Positions 1 to 11,490 of a stretch of DNA of 64,000 nt are shown in pieces. The stretch covers positions 1 to 64,000 of the forward strand of contig JADLSH010000312.1 in NCBI GenBank assembly GCA_016169945.1, in the 5' to 3' direction. Source of the DNA: Trachythela sp. YZ-2020. Taxonomy: Eukaryota; Cnidaria; Anthozoa; Malacalcyonacea; Clavulariidae. Position 1 is the first letter of the stretch, and every line of letters starts with the position of its first letter. The notes beneath the pieces were generated by a model. The model was not told where the DNA came from and ran no database searches. It was given only the letters and a program-made list of their open reading frames with translations. The position numbers and the translations under genes were made by a program.

Positions 1-384
1 AGCAAAGTCATTTTAAATTATGTCCTTTAACATAAGCAGAAACATTTTAGCTTAACTGTTCTTTTAACTGAAGTGTCCATTTAACCTAAGTGTCCTTTTA
101 ACGTAAGCAGTGTCCTTTTAACGTAAGCAGTGTCCTTTTAACTCAAGTGTCCGTTTAATGAAAGCAAAGTTATTTTAACATAAGTGTTCTTTTAACGTAA
201 GCAGTGTCCTTTCAACGTAAGCAGTCTCCTTTTAACGCAAGCAAGTCATTTTAACTTAAGTGCTCTATTAACTAAGCAGAGACATTTTAACTTAAGTGTC
301 CTTTTAACGTAAGCAATCATGTCCTTTAACTGAAATGTCTGTTTAACGCAAGCAAAGTCATTTTAACTTAAGTTGTGCTACTCT
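1..384 (-). repeat. 'TTAACGTAAGC / GTGTCC' minisatellite (left-arm copy)
   Basis: Irregular tandem array of 18-20-bp half-units of the types TTTTAACGTAAGCAGTGTCC and TTTTAACTTAAGTGTCC. It mirrors the array at 6255-6735 and is the same family as 10166-11430. In every copy the array lies directly behind the 3' end of a LINE. No gene is seen in it. Confidence 0.85.
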
Positions 385-1180
385 TACTATTATTACTCTT
401 ACAACTTTATTTTGATACGGGACTATTTCACTGCCGTATAAAACTAACTATTTACAAATGAGTGAGCTTCTAATAGGCCGTATATATAAAACTATATTAC
501 AATAAATGGAAATTATGACTACTTTCGTCCATATTAAAGTTTATTTTTGAATGATTGAATAATTTGAGATCTTTTAAGATCACAAGGTAAATTATTCCAA
601 GCCACTGCAAAACTCTAACTAAACGATTTTTTCTTAAAATTAGTGTTTCGTTTGGGTCGAAGACAATTATATTCCACCTATCTCGTTTGGTAATTGTGTA
701 CATCATCTGTTCTTTGAAATAAGTTTGATATGGAGCTTGGAACCATTGAATTCCTGACCTTAAACATTAGTGTAGCAAGTTGCTGGTTCCTTCGAGTCTC
801 CAGGTTATTAAGGTTTAGATGTTGTAGAAGAACATGGGAACGGACATCATATCCACACTTAGTAATAATACGCGCAGCTCTGTTTTGTAAACGCTGTAGT
901 TTATCAGAAAGCGTGGAGCCGAGGCCGCCCCATACCTGTGAACAGTATTCAAAGTATGGTTGTACTAATGTTTTATAAGCAATTAAAGTTTCAGGGTCTA
1001 AGAATTCTCTTAACCTTCTTAGTTAATTCAAACCTTTGTTTATTTTAATATATTTGGCAGTTATTGCGTTCACCTGTTCGTTCCAACATAACGTCTCATC
1101 AGTCTAGCATTCGACCCAATGACTTAATCGTTTTAACTCGTTAAAATTTTTCCTGTACCAAGATAGATTGGAGATATTGT
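385..1180 (-). mobile_element. 5'-truncated LINE 3' end, P1 left-arm copy
   Basis: Mirror image of 5457-6250. Read on the minus strand it encodes the C-terminal part of a non-LTR retrotransposon polyprotein, with the typical 'QPYFEYCSQVWG', 'LQRLQNRAARII' and 'HNYQTR' stretches, followed by a 3' tail of TAA/TAG-type triplets. No RT catalytic core is present, as in ordinary 5'-truncated LINE insertions. Confidence 0.8.
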
Positions 1181-1236
1181 ATCAAATAAAATAAAATAAA
1201 TATATCTTGCAGCGTTAATCTTCAAGGTGAAAAATA

Positions 1237-1513
1237 AGGCCTGCTCTGGGAACTCAACTCGCCTTAACTCGCCTTAAATCGCCTTAAATCGCATCGGTTA
1301 AAAGTCCCAATTTTCCTTAAATCGCCTTAAATCGCCTTAAATCGCCTTAACTCGCCTTAACTCGCAATATCGCCTTAAATCGCCTTAAATCGCCTAAACT
1401 CGCATTGCTTAAAGTCGCAATTTTTCCTTAAATCGCCTTAAATCGCCTTAACTCGCCTTAACTCGCATTATCTCGCGGCGAGTTAAGGCGAGTTACCGTC
1501 CCAGAGCAGGCCT
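1237..1513. mobile_element. 277-bp non-autonomous TIR element, present only in the P1 left arm
   Basis: Begins AGGCCTGCTCTGGGA and ends TCCCAGAGCAGGCCT; with a few mismatches the inverted repeats extend to about 36 bp, through CTCGCCTTAACTCGCC. The interior is a tandem array of CGCCTTAAAT / CGCCTTAACT ten-mers. It is flanked by AAAATA on both sides (1231-1236 and 1514-1519). The other palindrome arm (around 5390-5410) has this AAAATA once and no insert, so it is the exact empty site. Too short to code. A 6-bp TSD does not settle the superfamily. Confidence 0.9.
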
Positions 1514-2878
1514 AAAATATATATTATGTTTAATTAAAATATCCCCCCCCCCCTCCTATCATCTCCCGTCAAAATCAAATGCTCCGTGCCTAGGTAGATG
1601 CATGCATTCTGATAACAGCATAAACAATTCAGTTGTGCGAACGGAGCATATATATCCCGAAATGCTGAATCACTTTGCCCGAATTTTCTGGGCTTTTTGA
1701 ATTTCTCGACTTCCTTTTCTCGTTGGCCTATATTATGGACATAAGGAAGCTAATCAATATTAGATGGCAAGATACACACCAGACTTGCTACAAGTCGACT
1801 CGCATAATGACTGGGTTAATACGGACTGAGTTTACTGGTTCATGATAATAAGTGTACGATATTTTTGGAGTGATTTGCCCCTCTCGCGCTTATAACAACA
1901 TGCAAATTCCTCTTTAAATTATCTTAGTTACTTGGTGTGGCCGAATTGAGCCGTGATTATATGACATTTATTGTGGATCGGCTGCAATTACATTATCCGT
2001 GTTGACAGCAAGAGACAAGTACACAGAATATTGCGAAACTGGTGGCGATTATACTATACGAACTGAATATGCTGGGTCATATGTCGCGCGCTACAGGGCT
2101 TTAATGTCTTTCGTCTCGTGCTTTTTGTATATTTTGTCTCGATCCATATTTTCTTTTCAGCATATATTCAAGTAAAGTTCCTTCGTAATTAAGGAAAAAT
2201 AATAAAGCCTGTATTTTGGTAGAATTTGAAAAATTTCTTTCATTTTAGATTTGAGTCGCTCAAGCAAGTGAATAAAACCTCTTGTTTGTTTTATTGCCAT
2301 GGAATAAAGGGAAGTGTGCAATTTGTGCATGTGGTATTTTAATATTTGCAGTAGTCCTCTTCCATTTACTAGTACCACTGACAACCATCAAACATACCAT
2401 CAGTGAATAGAAATTTTAAAAATCATATTGTCAATTATATGTGTAAATTTAAATAAAAAATTTAAATATATCTAATCTTTTAAACTGTTTAGAATTCACC
2501 AGTTAAATGCACTGTATATTGTTTATATGAAGCAGGTAGGGTGAAATAGTGTTACACGGAGCAATTCTTCATGTAACTTGTCTTTCATGCTGAGGCGTTG
2601 TGAGACGAGTTGCATTCAGGATCACAGTGCATGAATATTAACATTGCTCACAAGGGTACTCCAATACCTAAAAATTCCAGCATTAGGGTAACGGCTTGCA
2701 ACATGTATGCTGTGCGCACCAATTTTTATATAGATTACCAACGATTTCACTCAGGTAAGTTTTGGGACAAGGGGAACTCATATGAACAGACCCTAAGAAG
2801 GTCTGGGAAGCGATGGCATACGAATAAAATTGATAACATTTTAGGGTCTTTAACACTTAAAATTTGCGACGAGGCCAA
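1514..2878. other. Inner part of P1 left arm, no gene recognised
   Basis: Unique-looking AT-rich sequence, mirrored at 4045-5390. The only open frames (75 residues at 2157-2384 minus, 105 at 2610-2927 plus) are conserved in the mirror because the DNA is duplicated, not through visible coding constraint. The 2610 frame differs between arms and runs past the palindrome edge. No motif, splice pattern or family was recognised. Confidence 0.5.
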
Positions 2879-2944
2879 TTCATTTAACCCTTCTACAATG
2901 TCTGTAGGATTTGTTAATTTAGAATAATTGATAATTAGTTCATT

Positions 2945-3210
2945 TTAAATTGTGGGTTTCTTTCCCTTTCCAATCAAACTATTTATAGTTTTCCAAGCGT
3001 GTTTTGGGTTGCACTTTTGGTTAGCAATCTTTTTAGAATAATAGTCTGTTTTGGCTTTTCTTATTTCGGTATTTGTTCGATTTCTGGCTTTTTTATAATT
3101 GAGCCAATCAGATTCTTGTTTTGTAATAATTGCTTTTCTTTTCAATTTATCTCTTTCGGTTATGAGCATTTTAATTTTGCTTGTAATCCAACGGACATTT
3201 TTTGATTTTT
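2945..3210 (-). mobile_element. LINE fragment (linker between endonuclease and RT)
   Basis: The minus-strand frame has the lysine/arginine-rich linker typical of CR1/L2-type polyproteins between the endonuclease and reverse transcriptase, including 'YYSKKIANQ' and 'HAWKTINSLIGK'. The same region is recognisable in the LINEs at 15.2 and 23.0 kb. It is about 85 residues with neither flank of the element, so it is a relic. Confidence 0.7.
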
Positions 3211-3222
3211 GATTTTTTGATT

Positions 3223-3338
3223 TTGCCAGTGCTGCCCTCGCGCTCGCGACTTCGTTTGCTCTCGACTAGCAGAGGTCGACTTGCCAGTGCAGCCCTCGCG
3301 CTCGCGACTTTGTTTGCTCTCGACTAGCAGAGGGCGCT
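3223..3338. repeat. 58-bp tandem duplication
   Basis: Two adjacent units (3223-3280 and 3281-3338), each starting TTGCCAGTGC and containing CCCTCGCGCTCGCGACTT and CTCGACTAGCAGAGG, with three visible substitutions. GC-rich compared with the surroundings. Confidence 0.85.
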
Positions 3339-4044
3339 TGGAGAAAGTCTAGCTGAGGCAGAGCGTTTTAAGAGAGGAGGGTTAGCCGAAACATGGGAAG
3401 TTACATGCTCATTGATTGTAGCCGAAACACAGTAATGCACTAGTCTTTGGAAAGGTCCGCACACCCCTACCCGGGGAACAGCGGGCATTCGATAAAGGTT
3501 GTGTCCTAAATCATTCTAATCCCCCGCTATACGTGGCCTTCTTACTTGTCTAAACTTGACTATAGTCTACCCGAGCACAATTCTAAAATTTCCCCAATTT
3601 GATCTTTGGAGGCCAAACATGCAATCCAGAGTTCGTCAAAATTTTGCCAAAGTAGGTAAATATTTTGCATGTTGTCTGTTATATAGCTCTATCTTGCAAT
3701 GTATACAAGTCAATACATTATCCTGTAAAAGCTACTTTTAGTAAAACAATGTCTATAGAGTATAGCGCAAACCGAGGCACAACAGATGGGCTAATCTGCA
3801 AATATATCCATGTTGTTCGTGATCTTGTCCAGTAAGTCAACCACTTGTTGTTTCGCCGATATTTGGAAGTGCTCTTCAGCCTCTTATGAACTATTATTGG
3901 AGAGCACTGAATAACAAAGTAGGAAGAATTCTTGAAGAACTCCCCGTTTTGGATATAGTGTCCAAATCTGTCGATGCAATGATATTTGGAATTGAAAAAA
4001 AATCCGCCCGGTAATGGATATAATCAACTATACGAAGCTAGCAT

Positions 4045-6640
4045 TTGGCCTCGTCGCAAATTTTAAGTGTTAAAGACCCTAAAATGTTATCAATTTTATT
4101 CGTAAGCCATCGCTTCCCAGACTTTCTTAGGGTGTGTTCATATGAGTTCCCCTTGTCCCAAAACTTACATGAGTGAAATCGTTGGTAATCTATATAAAAA
4201 TTGGTGCGCACAGCATACATGTTGCAAGCCGTTACCCTAATGCTGGAATTTTTAGGTGTTGGAGTACCCTTGTGAGCAATGTTAATATTCATGCACTGTG
4301 ATCCTGAATGCAACTCGTCTCACAACGCCGCAGCATGAAAGACAAGTTACATGAAGAATTGCTCCGTGTAACACTATTTCACCCTACCTGCTTCATATAA
4401 ACAATATACAGTGCATTTAACTAGTGAATTCTAAACAGTTTAAAAGATTAGATATATTTAAATTTTTTATTTAAATTTACACATATAATTGACAATATGA
4501 TTTTTAAAATTTCTATTCACTGATGGTATGTTTGATGGTTGTCAGTGGTACTAGTAAATGGAAGAGGACTACTGCAAATATTAAAATACCACATGCACAA
4601 ATTGCACACTTCCCTTTATTCCATGGCAATAAAACAAACAAGAGGTTTTATTCACTTGCTTGAGCGACTCAAATCTAAAATGAAAGAAATTTTTCAAATT
4701 CTACCAAAATACAGGCTTTATTATTTTTCCTTAATTACGAAGGAACTTTACTTGAATATATGCTGAAAAGAAAATATGGATCGAGACAAAATATACAAAA
4801 AGCACGAGACGAAAGACATTAAAGCCCTGTAGCGCGCGACATATGACCCAGCATATTCAGTTCGTAGTATAATCGCCACCAGTTTCGCAATATTCTGTGT
4901 ACTTGTCTCTTGCTGTCAACACGGATAATGTAATTGCAGCCGATCCACAATAAATGTCATATAATCACGGCTCAATTCGGCCACACCAAGTAACTAAGAT
5001 AATTTAAAGAGGAATTTGCATGTTGTTATAAGCGCGAGAGGGGCAAATCACTCCAAAAATATCGTACACTTATTATCATGAACCCAGTAAACTCAGTCCG
5101 TATTAACCCAGTCATTATGCGAGTCGACTTGTAGCAAGTCTGGTGTGTATCTTGCCATCTAATATTGATTAGCTTCCTTATGTCCATAATATAGGCCAAC
5201 GAGAAAAGGAAGTCGAGAAATTCAAAAAGCCCAGAAAATTCGGGCAAAGTGATTCAGCATTTCGGGATATATATGCTCCGTTCGCACAACTGAATTGTTT
5301 ATGCTGTTATCAGAATGCATGCATCTACCTAGGCACGGAGCATTTGATTTTGACGGGAGATGATAGGAGGGGGGGGGATATTTTAATTAAACATAATATA
5401 TATTTTTCACCTTGAAGATTAACGCTGCAAGATATATTTATTTTATTTTATTTGATACAATATCTCCAATCTATCTTGGTACAGGAAAAATTTTAACGAG
5501 TTAAAACGATTAAGTCATTGGGTCGAATGCTAGACTGATGAGACGTTATGTTGGAACGAACAGGTGAACGCAATAACTGCCAAATATATTAAAATAAACA
5601 AAGGTTTGAATTAACTAAGAAGGTTAAGAGAATTCTTAGACCCTGAAACTTTAATTGCTTATAAAACATTAGTACAACCATACTTTGAATACTGTTCACA
5701 GGTATGGGGCGGCCTCGGCTCCACGCTTTCTGATAAACTACAGCGTTTACAAAACAGAGCTGCGCGTATTATTACTAAGTGTGGATATGATGTCCGTTCC
5801 CATGTTCTTCTACAACATCTAAACCTTAATAACCTGGATACTCGAAGGAGCCAGCAACTTGCTACACTAATGTTTAAGGTCAGAAATTCAATCGGTCCAA
5901 GCTCCATATCAAACTTATTTCAAAGAACAGATGATGTACACAATTACCAAACGAGATAGGTGGAATATAATTGTCTTCGACCCAAACGAAACACTAATTT
6001 TAAGAAAAAATCGTTTAGTTAGAGTTTTGCAGTGGCTTGGAATAATTTACCTTGTGATCTTAAAAGATCTCAAATTATTCAATCATTCAAAAATAAACTT
6101 TAATATGGACGAAAGTAGTCATAATTTCCATTTATTGTAATATAGTTTTATATATACGGCCTATTAGAAGCTCACTCATTTGTAAATAGTTAGTTTTATA
6201 CGGCAGTGAAATAGTCCCGTATCAAAATAAAGTTGTAAGAGTAATAATAGTAAGAGTAGCTAATAACTTAAGTTAAAATGACTTTGCTTACGTTAAACAG
6301 ACATTTCAGTTAAAAGGACATGATTGCTTACGTTAAAAGGACACTTAAGTTAAAATGTCCCTGCTTAGTTAATAGAGCACTTAAGTTAAAATGACTTGCT
6401 TGCGTTAAAAGGAGACTGCTTACGTTGAAAGGACACTGCTTACGTTAAAAGAACACTTATGTTAAAATAACTTTGCTTTCATTAAACGGACACTTGAGTT
6501 AAAAGGACACTGCTTACGTTAAAAGGACACTGCTTACGTTAAAAGGACACTTAGGTTAAATGGACACTTCAGTTAAAAGAACAGTTAAGCTAAAATGTTT
6601 CTGCTTATGTTAAAGGACACTTAATTTAAAATGACTTTGC
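4045..6640. repeat. Palindrome P1, right arm
   Basis: Reverse complement of the left arm, without the 277-bp TIR element. It contains the LINE 3' end at 5457-6250 and the start of the minisatellite. Matching can be followed to at least 6640, where the left arm leaves the window, so the true outer edge on this side may lie further right. Confidence 0.92.
5457..6250 (+). mobile_element. 5'-truncated LINE 3' end, P1 right-arm copy
   Basis: Begins abruptly at the 'CCAATCTATCTTGG' region that also occurs within the longer LINE at 7619-10165 (near 9370), so this copy is truncated shortly before its C-terminal domain. It encodes the post-RT segment with 'CSQVWGGLGS' and 'LQRLQNRAARI', then 'DDVHNYQTR'. 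The 3' end is AATAAAGTTGTAAGAGTAATAATAG, after which the minisatellite starts directly. Frameshifts and stops make it non-functional. Confidence 0.85.
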
Positions 6641-6735
6641 TTACGTTAAAATACACTTAAGTTAAATTTCTTAAAAACTTAAGTTAAAGAAAACTTATAT
6701 TAAAATGACTTCAAATTAAACGGACACTTATGATT
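6255..6735 (+). repeat. Minisatellite array, GCTTACGTTAAAAGGACACT family
   Basis: Tandem, imperfect units of GCTTACGTTAAAAGGACACT and ACTTAAGTTAAAATGACTTT. It follows the LINE 3' end and is interrupted at about 6730 by nested LINE tails. The array resumes at 7541-7618 and closes with TAAATAGATC, the same closing sequence as the array at 10166-11430. Confidence 0.88.
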
Positions 6736-7336
6736 GATTGATTGATTTAATGATTGATTGATAGATTGATAGATTTATTAAAATTAAGATCACATGGCAG
6801 TAGGAACTGAATTGCGTGACTTATTACATAGGTAATTTACTCTAAGATCTTAAAGGTTCTACTAATCTTAAAATACCCCTAAATTATTATATTTACAAAA
6901 TTTCCTTATAAAATACGTTTAAAAGTTTCGTCAACCTAAAATGTACATTTCTTATTTAATTGATTATATGCCTTGCTACCAGCAATTATAAATGAGTTAG
7001 AAAAACGTTTAGTTTTAGTTCTTGGCACTACTAAGGGGTATTGTAACCGCAGGTCATAAGTTTTAGATTCGTGTCTTTCCCGCGTAGCAGGTGTTTCAGC
7101 TTGCTATCGGGACTTTCCTTTATGTTCTGGAATAATTTGTTAGTGAGGGCTTCGTGATGATCGTCAATGGATTGTATGTTAGCTAACTCCAGGGCGGTAG
7201 AGTACGGAAAACCTGAAAAGATACACCTCAACGCTCTTTTCTGGATGCGCTCTAAGTCTTCTCTTAGATATGTTGGAAGAGCATTGTGAAAAAAACAGGA
7301 CAGGCGTAATCCAATGTTGAGCGTATGCACGCACAA
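6730..7336 (-). mobile_element. 5'-truncated LINE inserted in the minisatellite
   Basis: The minus-strand frame at 7031-7336 encodes a LINE C-terminal segment ('LPTYLREDLERIQKRALR', 'IDDHHEALTNKLF'). The 3' tail is the (TGAT/GATT)n microsatellite at 6730-6775 on the plus strand. The family differs from the LINEs at 5457 and 7619. It is a separate insertion that split the minisatellite. Confidence 0.8.
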
Positions 7337-7540
7337 TAGTATTAATAATAATAATAATAATAGCTTTATTCATCCATCTTAAGATTAAAAAGTACAATGG
7401 ACTTACAATTACTTGTTAAGAAAGTATATGCTGTGAATATGTCTTTATATTACAAATTTTGTTAGATAATTAAGCAGTCACATCCTATCTTTACTCTCTG
7501 TGATCTGCAGGTGATGAAACTTACTATCCAATTATAAAGT
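7337..7540 (-). mobile_element. Second LINE/SINE 3' tail with (TAA)n
   Basis: Reads on the minus strand as AT-rich 3' UTR ending ...AATAAAGC(TATTAT)n; the (TAATAA)n run at 7338-7362 abuts the neighbouring LINE. No coding frame. The family cannot be assigned from this tail. Confidence 0.5.
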
Positions 7541-7618
7541 TTAAAAGGACACTTCATTTAAAAGAACACTTAAGTTACAAGAACACTGCTAAGCCTTAAG
7601 GTTCATATAAATAGATCA
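7541..7618 (+). repeat. Distal remnant of the first minisatellite array
   Basis: Carries TTAAAAGGACACTTCATTTA, 'AAGAACACTTAAGTTA', then a TAGCCTTA-like motif and ATAAATAGATC. It aligns with the end of the second array at 11350-11430, showing that 6255-7618 (minus the nested LINEs) and 10166-11430 are copies of one unit. Confidence 0.75.
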
Positions 7619-10165
7619 GGAGGGGGTGTATAGGATTCTATATTAGAAAGACTATCAATTTTCATGAAAGACTTGATTTAAACAACAATGAAATTGAAAC
7701 TCTTACTATTGAAATTCTAAAAGTTAAAATGAAACCATTTCTCATAACTAACTGGTATAGACCGCCAAACTCATCATCTGGCAAACGTAAGGAATTTGAA
7801 AAATTACTGCAACATATTGATCGCGAGAACAAATAAAGTATCACAATGGGAGATATTAATATTGACCTCGCCAAAGACTCAATTGATAACAACGTAGCAG
7901 ATTTGAAATTTCTGATGGATTTATTTCAATATAACCAAAAATTCAAAGAACCTACTATAGAGTTACCAAGGATACACAGACCTTAATTGATCATTTTTAT
8001 TCTAATTAACCTGATTTTATAACTTCAGCCGGAGTCTCAAAAATAACAATTAGTGACCACTATCTAACATATGGTGTTTGTAAATTTCCAAGCCTAAAGG
8101 GAAATAGTAACATCATAGGATATCGTGATTTTAAATAATTCAATGCTGAAGCTTTTGGGCAAGACCTTAACTCCCTTGCTTCACCTAATCTTGAATATTG
8201 TAATGATGTTAATAGAACATGGCTTATTTGGAAAAGTAAATTCATGAAAATCATTGACAAACATGCACCATTAAAAATCGCAGACTAGGCAAAAAAAGAG
8301 TAACGTGGATAAACAAAAATCTCTTGACCAATAAATGGCAAAAGAACAACTTAAAAAGGAAAGCTTGTAAAATAAACAACCCAATGATTGGGAGTGTTAT
8401 AAAATTGCAAAAATCAGTATAATCGTCTGATAAAAATACAATCAAGACTTACTATATAGACGAAATTAAGAACAATAAAGGCAATATAAAAAACACGTGG
8501 AAAAGCATAAAAGAATTAACAAACAAGCAGTCGAAAACCTCCTATACAGGTCACGTTATAAATGAAAGTAATGAAGAAATAAAGGATAAGGATATCCGAA
8601 ATGTCTTTAACAAACATTTCATCGAAATTGGACAGCGGCTGTCTCGGGAAATTCCGTTAACCAAAGCATGATATTATGAATAATTATAGATGGACTAAAG
8701 CATGAAATGAATAATTATAGACCGATATCTGTGATTTCAACTATTGCTAAAGTAATGGATAAGGTTGCCCATAACCAACTTTACTATTATTTGGAAGATA
8801 AGAACCTATTATATCTACCTCCCAACATGGTTTAGACCTGGACATTCCACTGTAACTGCATCACTAGAAATTACAGATAGGCTATATCATAACATTGATA
8901 TTGGGGAGTTAAACGGAGTCGTCTTTCGTCATCTTAAGAAGGCATTTGACACAGTTAATCACCAAATACTATTAAGTAAACTTAGCTGTTGCGGTATAAC
9001 GGAGACTGTCCACAAGTAGTTTTTATCATACTTATCCAATCGCTCACAGTATTGCCAGGTAAATGCAACTATCTCTCAAGCGTCAAACATGATCAGTGGA
9101 ATACCACAGGGTCAGTTTTTGTCCATTGTTATTCCTACTGTATATAAATGACCTTCCCAATTGCTTCAATAATGCTAAGTGTAACATGTCTGCTGATGAT
9201 ACCAAAATTGGTAGATTTAGTAATGACATAAATACTGTCACCAATGCACTAAACGATGACTTAAAAATGTATCTGTCTGGTTGACTGCAAATAAACTCAG
9301 TCTAGACACTAAGAAAACAGAATATATGATTATAGGATATTATCAAAGACTAAATTTAATAGAAACATATCCTCCAATCTATCTTGGTAGAGAAAAAATT
9401 AAGCGAGTTAATTTAAAACGATTAAGTCGTTGGGTGTAATTCTAGATGAGAAGTTAAGTTGGAACGAACAGGTAAACGCAATAACGGCTAAAATAATCAA
9501 AGATTTGAATGTATTAAGAAGGTTAAGAAAATTCTTAGAGCTTGAAACTTTACTAATGCTTATAAAACATTAGTACAACCTTACATTGAATACTGTTCAC
9601 AGGTATAAGGCGGCCTCGGTTCCACGCTTTCTGATAAACTACAGCGTTTACAAAACAGAGCTGAGCGTATTATTACTAAGTGTGGATATGATGTCCGTTC
9701 CCATGTTTTTCTACAACATCTAAACCCGGCTTAATAACCTGGATACTCGAAGGAACCAGCAACTTGCTACACTAGCGTTTAAAGTCAGAAATTCAATCGG
9801 TCCAAGCTCCATATGAAACTTATTTCAAAGAACAGATGATGTACACAATTACCAAACGAGACAGGTGGAATATAATTGTTTTCGACCTAAACGAAACAAT
9901 AATTTTAAGAAAAAATCATTTAGTTAGAGTTGTGCGGTGGCTTGGAATAATTTACCTTGTGATCTTAAAATATCTCAACTATTCAAAAATTCAAAAATAA
10001 ACTCTAATATGGACGAAAGTGGTCATAATTTCCCTTTATTGTAATATAGTTTTTATATATACGTCCTATTGGAAGATCACTCATATGTAGATAGTTACTT
10101 TTATACAGAGAAATAGTCTCGTATCAAAATAAAGTTGTAATAGTAATAATAGTAAGAGTAATAAC
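7619..10165 (+). mobile_element. Degenerate CR1/L2-like LINE (endonuclease to 3' end)
   Basis: Read across several frames, this is a decayed non-LTR retrotransposon. The endonuclease part has 'TNWYRPPNSS' and 'MGDINI' (7740-7860). The linker follows (8200-8660). The RT shows 'NNYRPISVIS' (near 8710), 'TWFRPGHSTV' (8820), a 'FRHLKKAFDTVNHQILL' palm motif A (8925-8975), 'GIPQG' (9100) and an ADDT version of the catalytic box (about 9190). The C-terminal 'YFEYCSQ'-type domain and 'HNYQTR' end near 9860. The 3' end is (TAATAG)n followed by minisatellite. It starts mid-endonuclease, so it is 5'-truncated. Multiple stops and frameshifts are visible. Confidence 0.85.
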
Positions 10166-11430
10166 TTAAGTTAAAATGACTTTGCTTACGTTAAACGGAC
10201 ACTTCAGTTAAAAGGACATGATTGCTTACGTCAAAACGACAATGCTTACGTTAAAAGTACACTTAAATTAAAAGGACACTTCAGTTTAATGGACACTAAA
10301 GTTAAAATGACTTTGCTTACGTTAAAAGAACATTTAAATTAAACTGACTTTGCTTACGTTAAAAGGACACTGCTTACGTTAAAAGGACACTCATGCTTAC
10401 GTTAAAAGGACACTTATGTTAAATGGACACTTCAGTTTAAAGAACACTTAAGTTAAAATATTTCTGCCTATGTTAAAAGAACACTTATATATATTAAAAT
10501 AACTTTGCTTACATTAAACGGACACTTAAGTGAAAAGTACACTGCTTACGTTAAAGGGACACTTAGTTTAAATGGACACTTCGGTTAAAAGAACACTTAA
10601 GTTAAAATGTATCTGCTTATGTTAAAAGCACACTTAAGTTAAAATGACTTTGCTTACGTTAAGAGACACTTAATTTAAAATCTCTCTGCTTATGTTAAAA
10701 GGACATGCACTTATATTAAAATGACTTTGCCTACATTAAACGAACACTAAGGTTAAAAGAACACTGTTTACGTTAAAAGCACACTGATGTTAAAGAGACA
10801 TTTAAGTTGAAATGTCTTTGTGTAGGTTAAAAGGATGCTTATGTTAAAAGTCACTGGATGCTTAAGTTAAAAGGACACTGCAGGCTTACGTTAATAGGAC
10901 ACTTAAGTTAAAATGTCTCTGCTTGTGTTAAAAGGACACTTAAACTAAAATGATTTTGCTTGCGTTAAAAGGATACTGCTTGCGTTAAAAGGAAACTGCA
11001 AACGTTGAAAGGACAATGCTTACGTTAAAAGGACACTTATGTTAAAATAGCTTTGCTTACATTAAACGACACTTAAGTTAAAAGGACACTGCTTGCGTTA
11101 AAAGGACACTTAGGTTAAATGAACACTTCAGTTAAAAGAACACTTAAGCTAAAATGTCTCTGCATGTGTTACAAGGACACTTAAGTTAAAATGACTTTTC
11201 TTACGTTAAAATAAATTTAAGTTAAATTTCTCAGCTTATGTTAAAAAACACTTATATTAAAATGACTTTAGTTACATTAAACGCACACTCAAGGTAAAAA
11301 GACACTGCTTACGTTAAAAGGACACTGGTCACTGCTTATGTTAAAAGTACACTTAAGTTAAAAGGACACTTCATTTAAAAGAACACTTAAATTAAAAGAA
11401 CGTTGCTTAGCCTTAGGGTTAATAGAAATA
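10166..11430 (+). repeat. Long minisatellite array (GCTTACGTTAAAAGGACACTT family)
   Basis: About 1.26 kb of 17-20-bp imperfect units alternating GCTTACGTTAAAAGGACACT with ACTTAAGTTAAAATGACTTT; TTAA recurs in nearly every unit. It starts at the LINE 3' end and stops at TAGAAATAGATCC. Unit length and spacing vary, unlike a CRISPR array or a young satellite. No gene is seen. Confidence 0.9.
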
Positions 11431-11482
11431 GATCCCTTTGATTACCCTTGACATTGACTAACTGTTCGCGTCGAACCGATCG

Positions 11483-11490
11483 TATAAAAG
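11483..11490 (+). promoter_or_regulatory. Candidate TATA box for the vWA gene
   Basis: TATAAAAG in unique sequence, about 90 bp before a good splice donor (CTG|GTATGTATG at 11580/11581). The stretch 11515-11580 could therefore be a 5' UTR exon joined to the start-codon exon at 12353. Only position and consensus support this; no transcript is available. Confidence 0.35.

Larger units (their letters stand above)
1..2878. repeat. Palindrome P1, left arm (runs off the window start)
   Basis: Reverse complement of 4045-6640. Mirrored reading frames show the match: a 69-residue frame (497-706 minus) is identical to 5931-6140 plus, and a 75-residue frame (2157-2384 minus) is identical to 4539-4766 plus. 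Mirror coordinates sum to about 6637 in the outer part and 6923 in the inner part; the 286-bp jump is almost wholly the transposon at 1237-1513, which only this arm carries. Identity stops abruptly after GACGAGGCCAA near 2878. The outer end is not in the window. Only scattered single-base differences are visible, so the duplication is young, or the arms are kept alike by gene conversion. Confidence 0.93.
2879..4044. other. Spacer at the centre of palindrome P1
   Basis: About 1.17 kb of non-mirrored sequence between the arms. It holds a LINE fragment (2945-3210), a T/G-rich microrepeat (3199-3224) and a 58-bp tandem duplication (3223-3338). From 3340 to 4040 no gene, RNA or known repeat was recognised. 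Confidence 0.7.

Noticed and set aside
497..978. Two mirrored frames (497-706 minus, 730-978 plus) with perfect conservation in the other arm
   Set aside because: They overlap the LINE C-terminal region in wrong frames or antisense; conservation reflects the recent duplication of the DNA.
10166..11430. Array resembling a CRISPR locus
   Set aside because: Eukaryotic context, no constant repeat-spacer period, units vary in length and sequence, and no cas-like genes.
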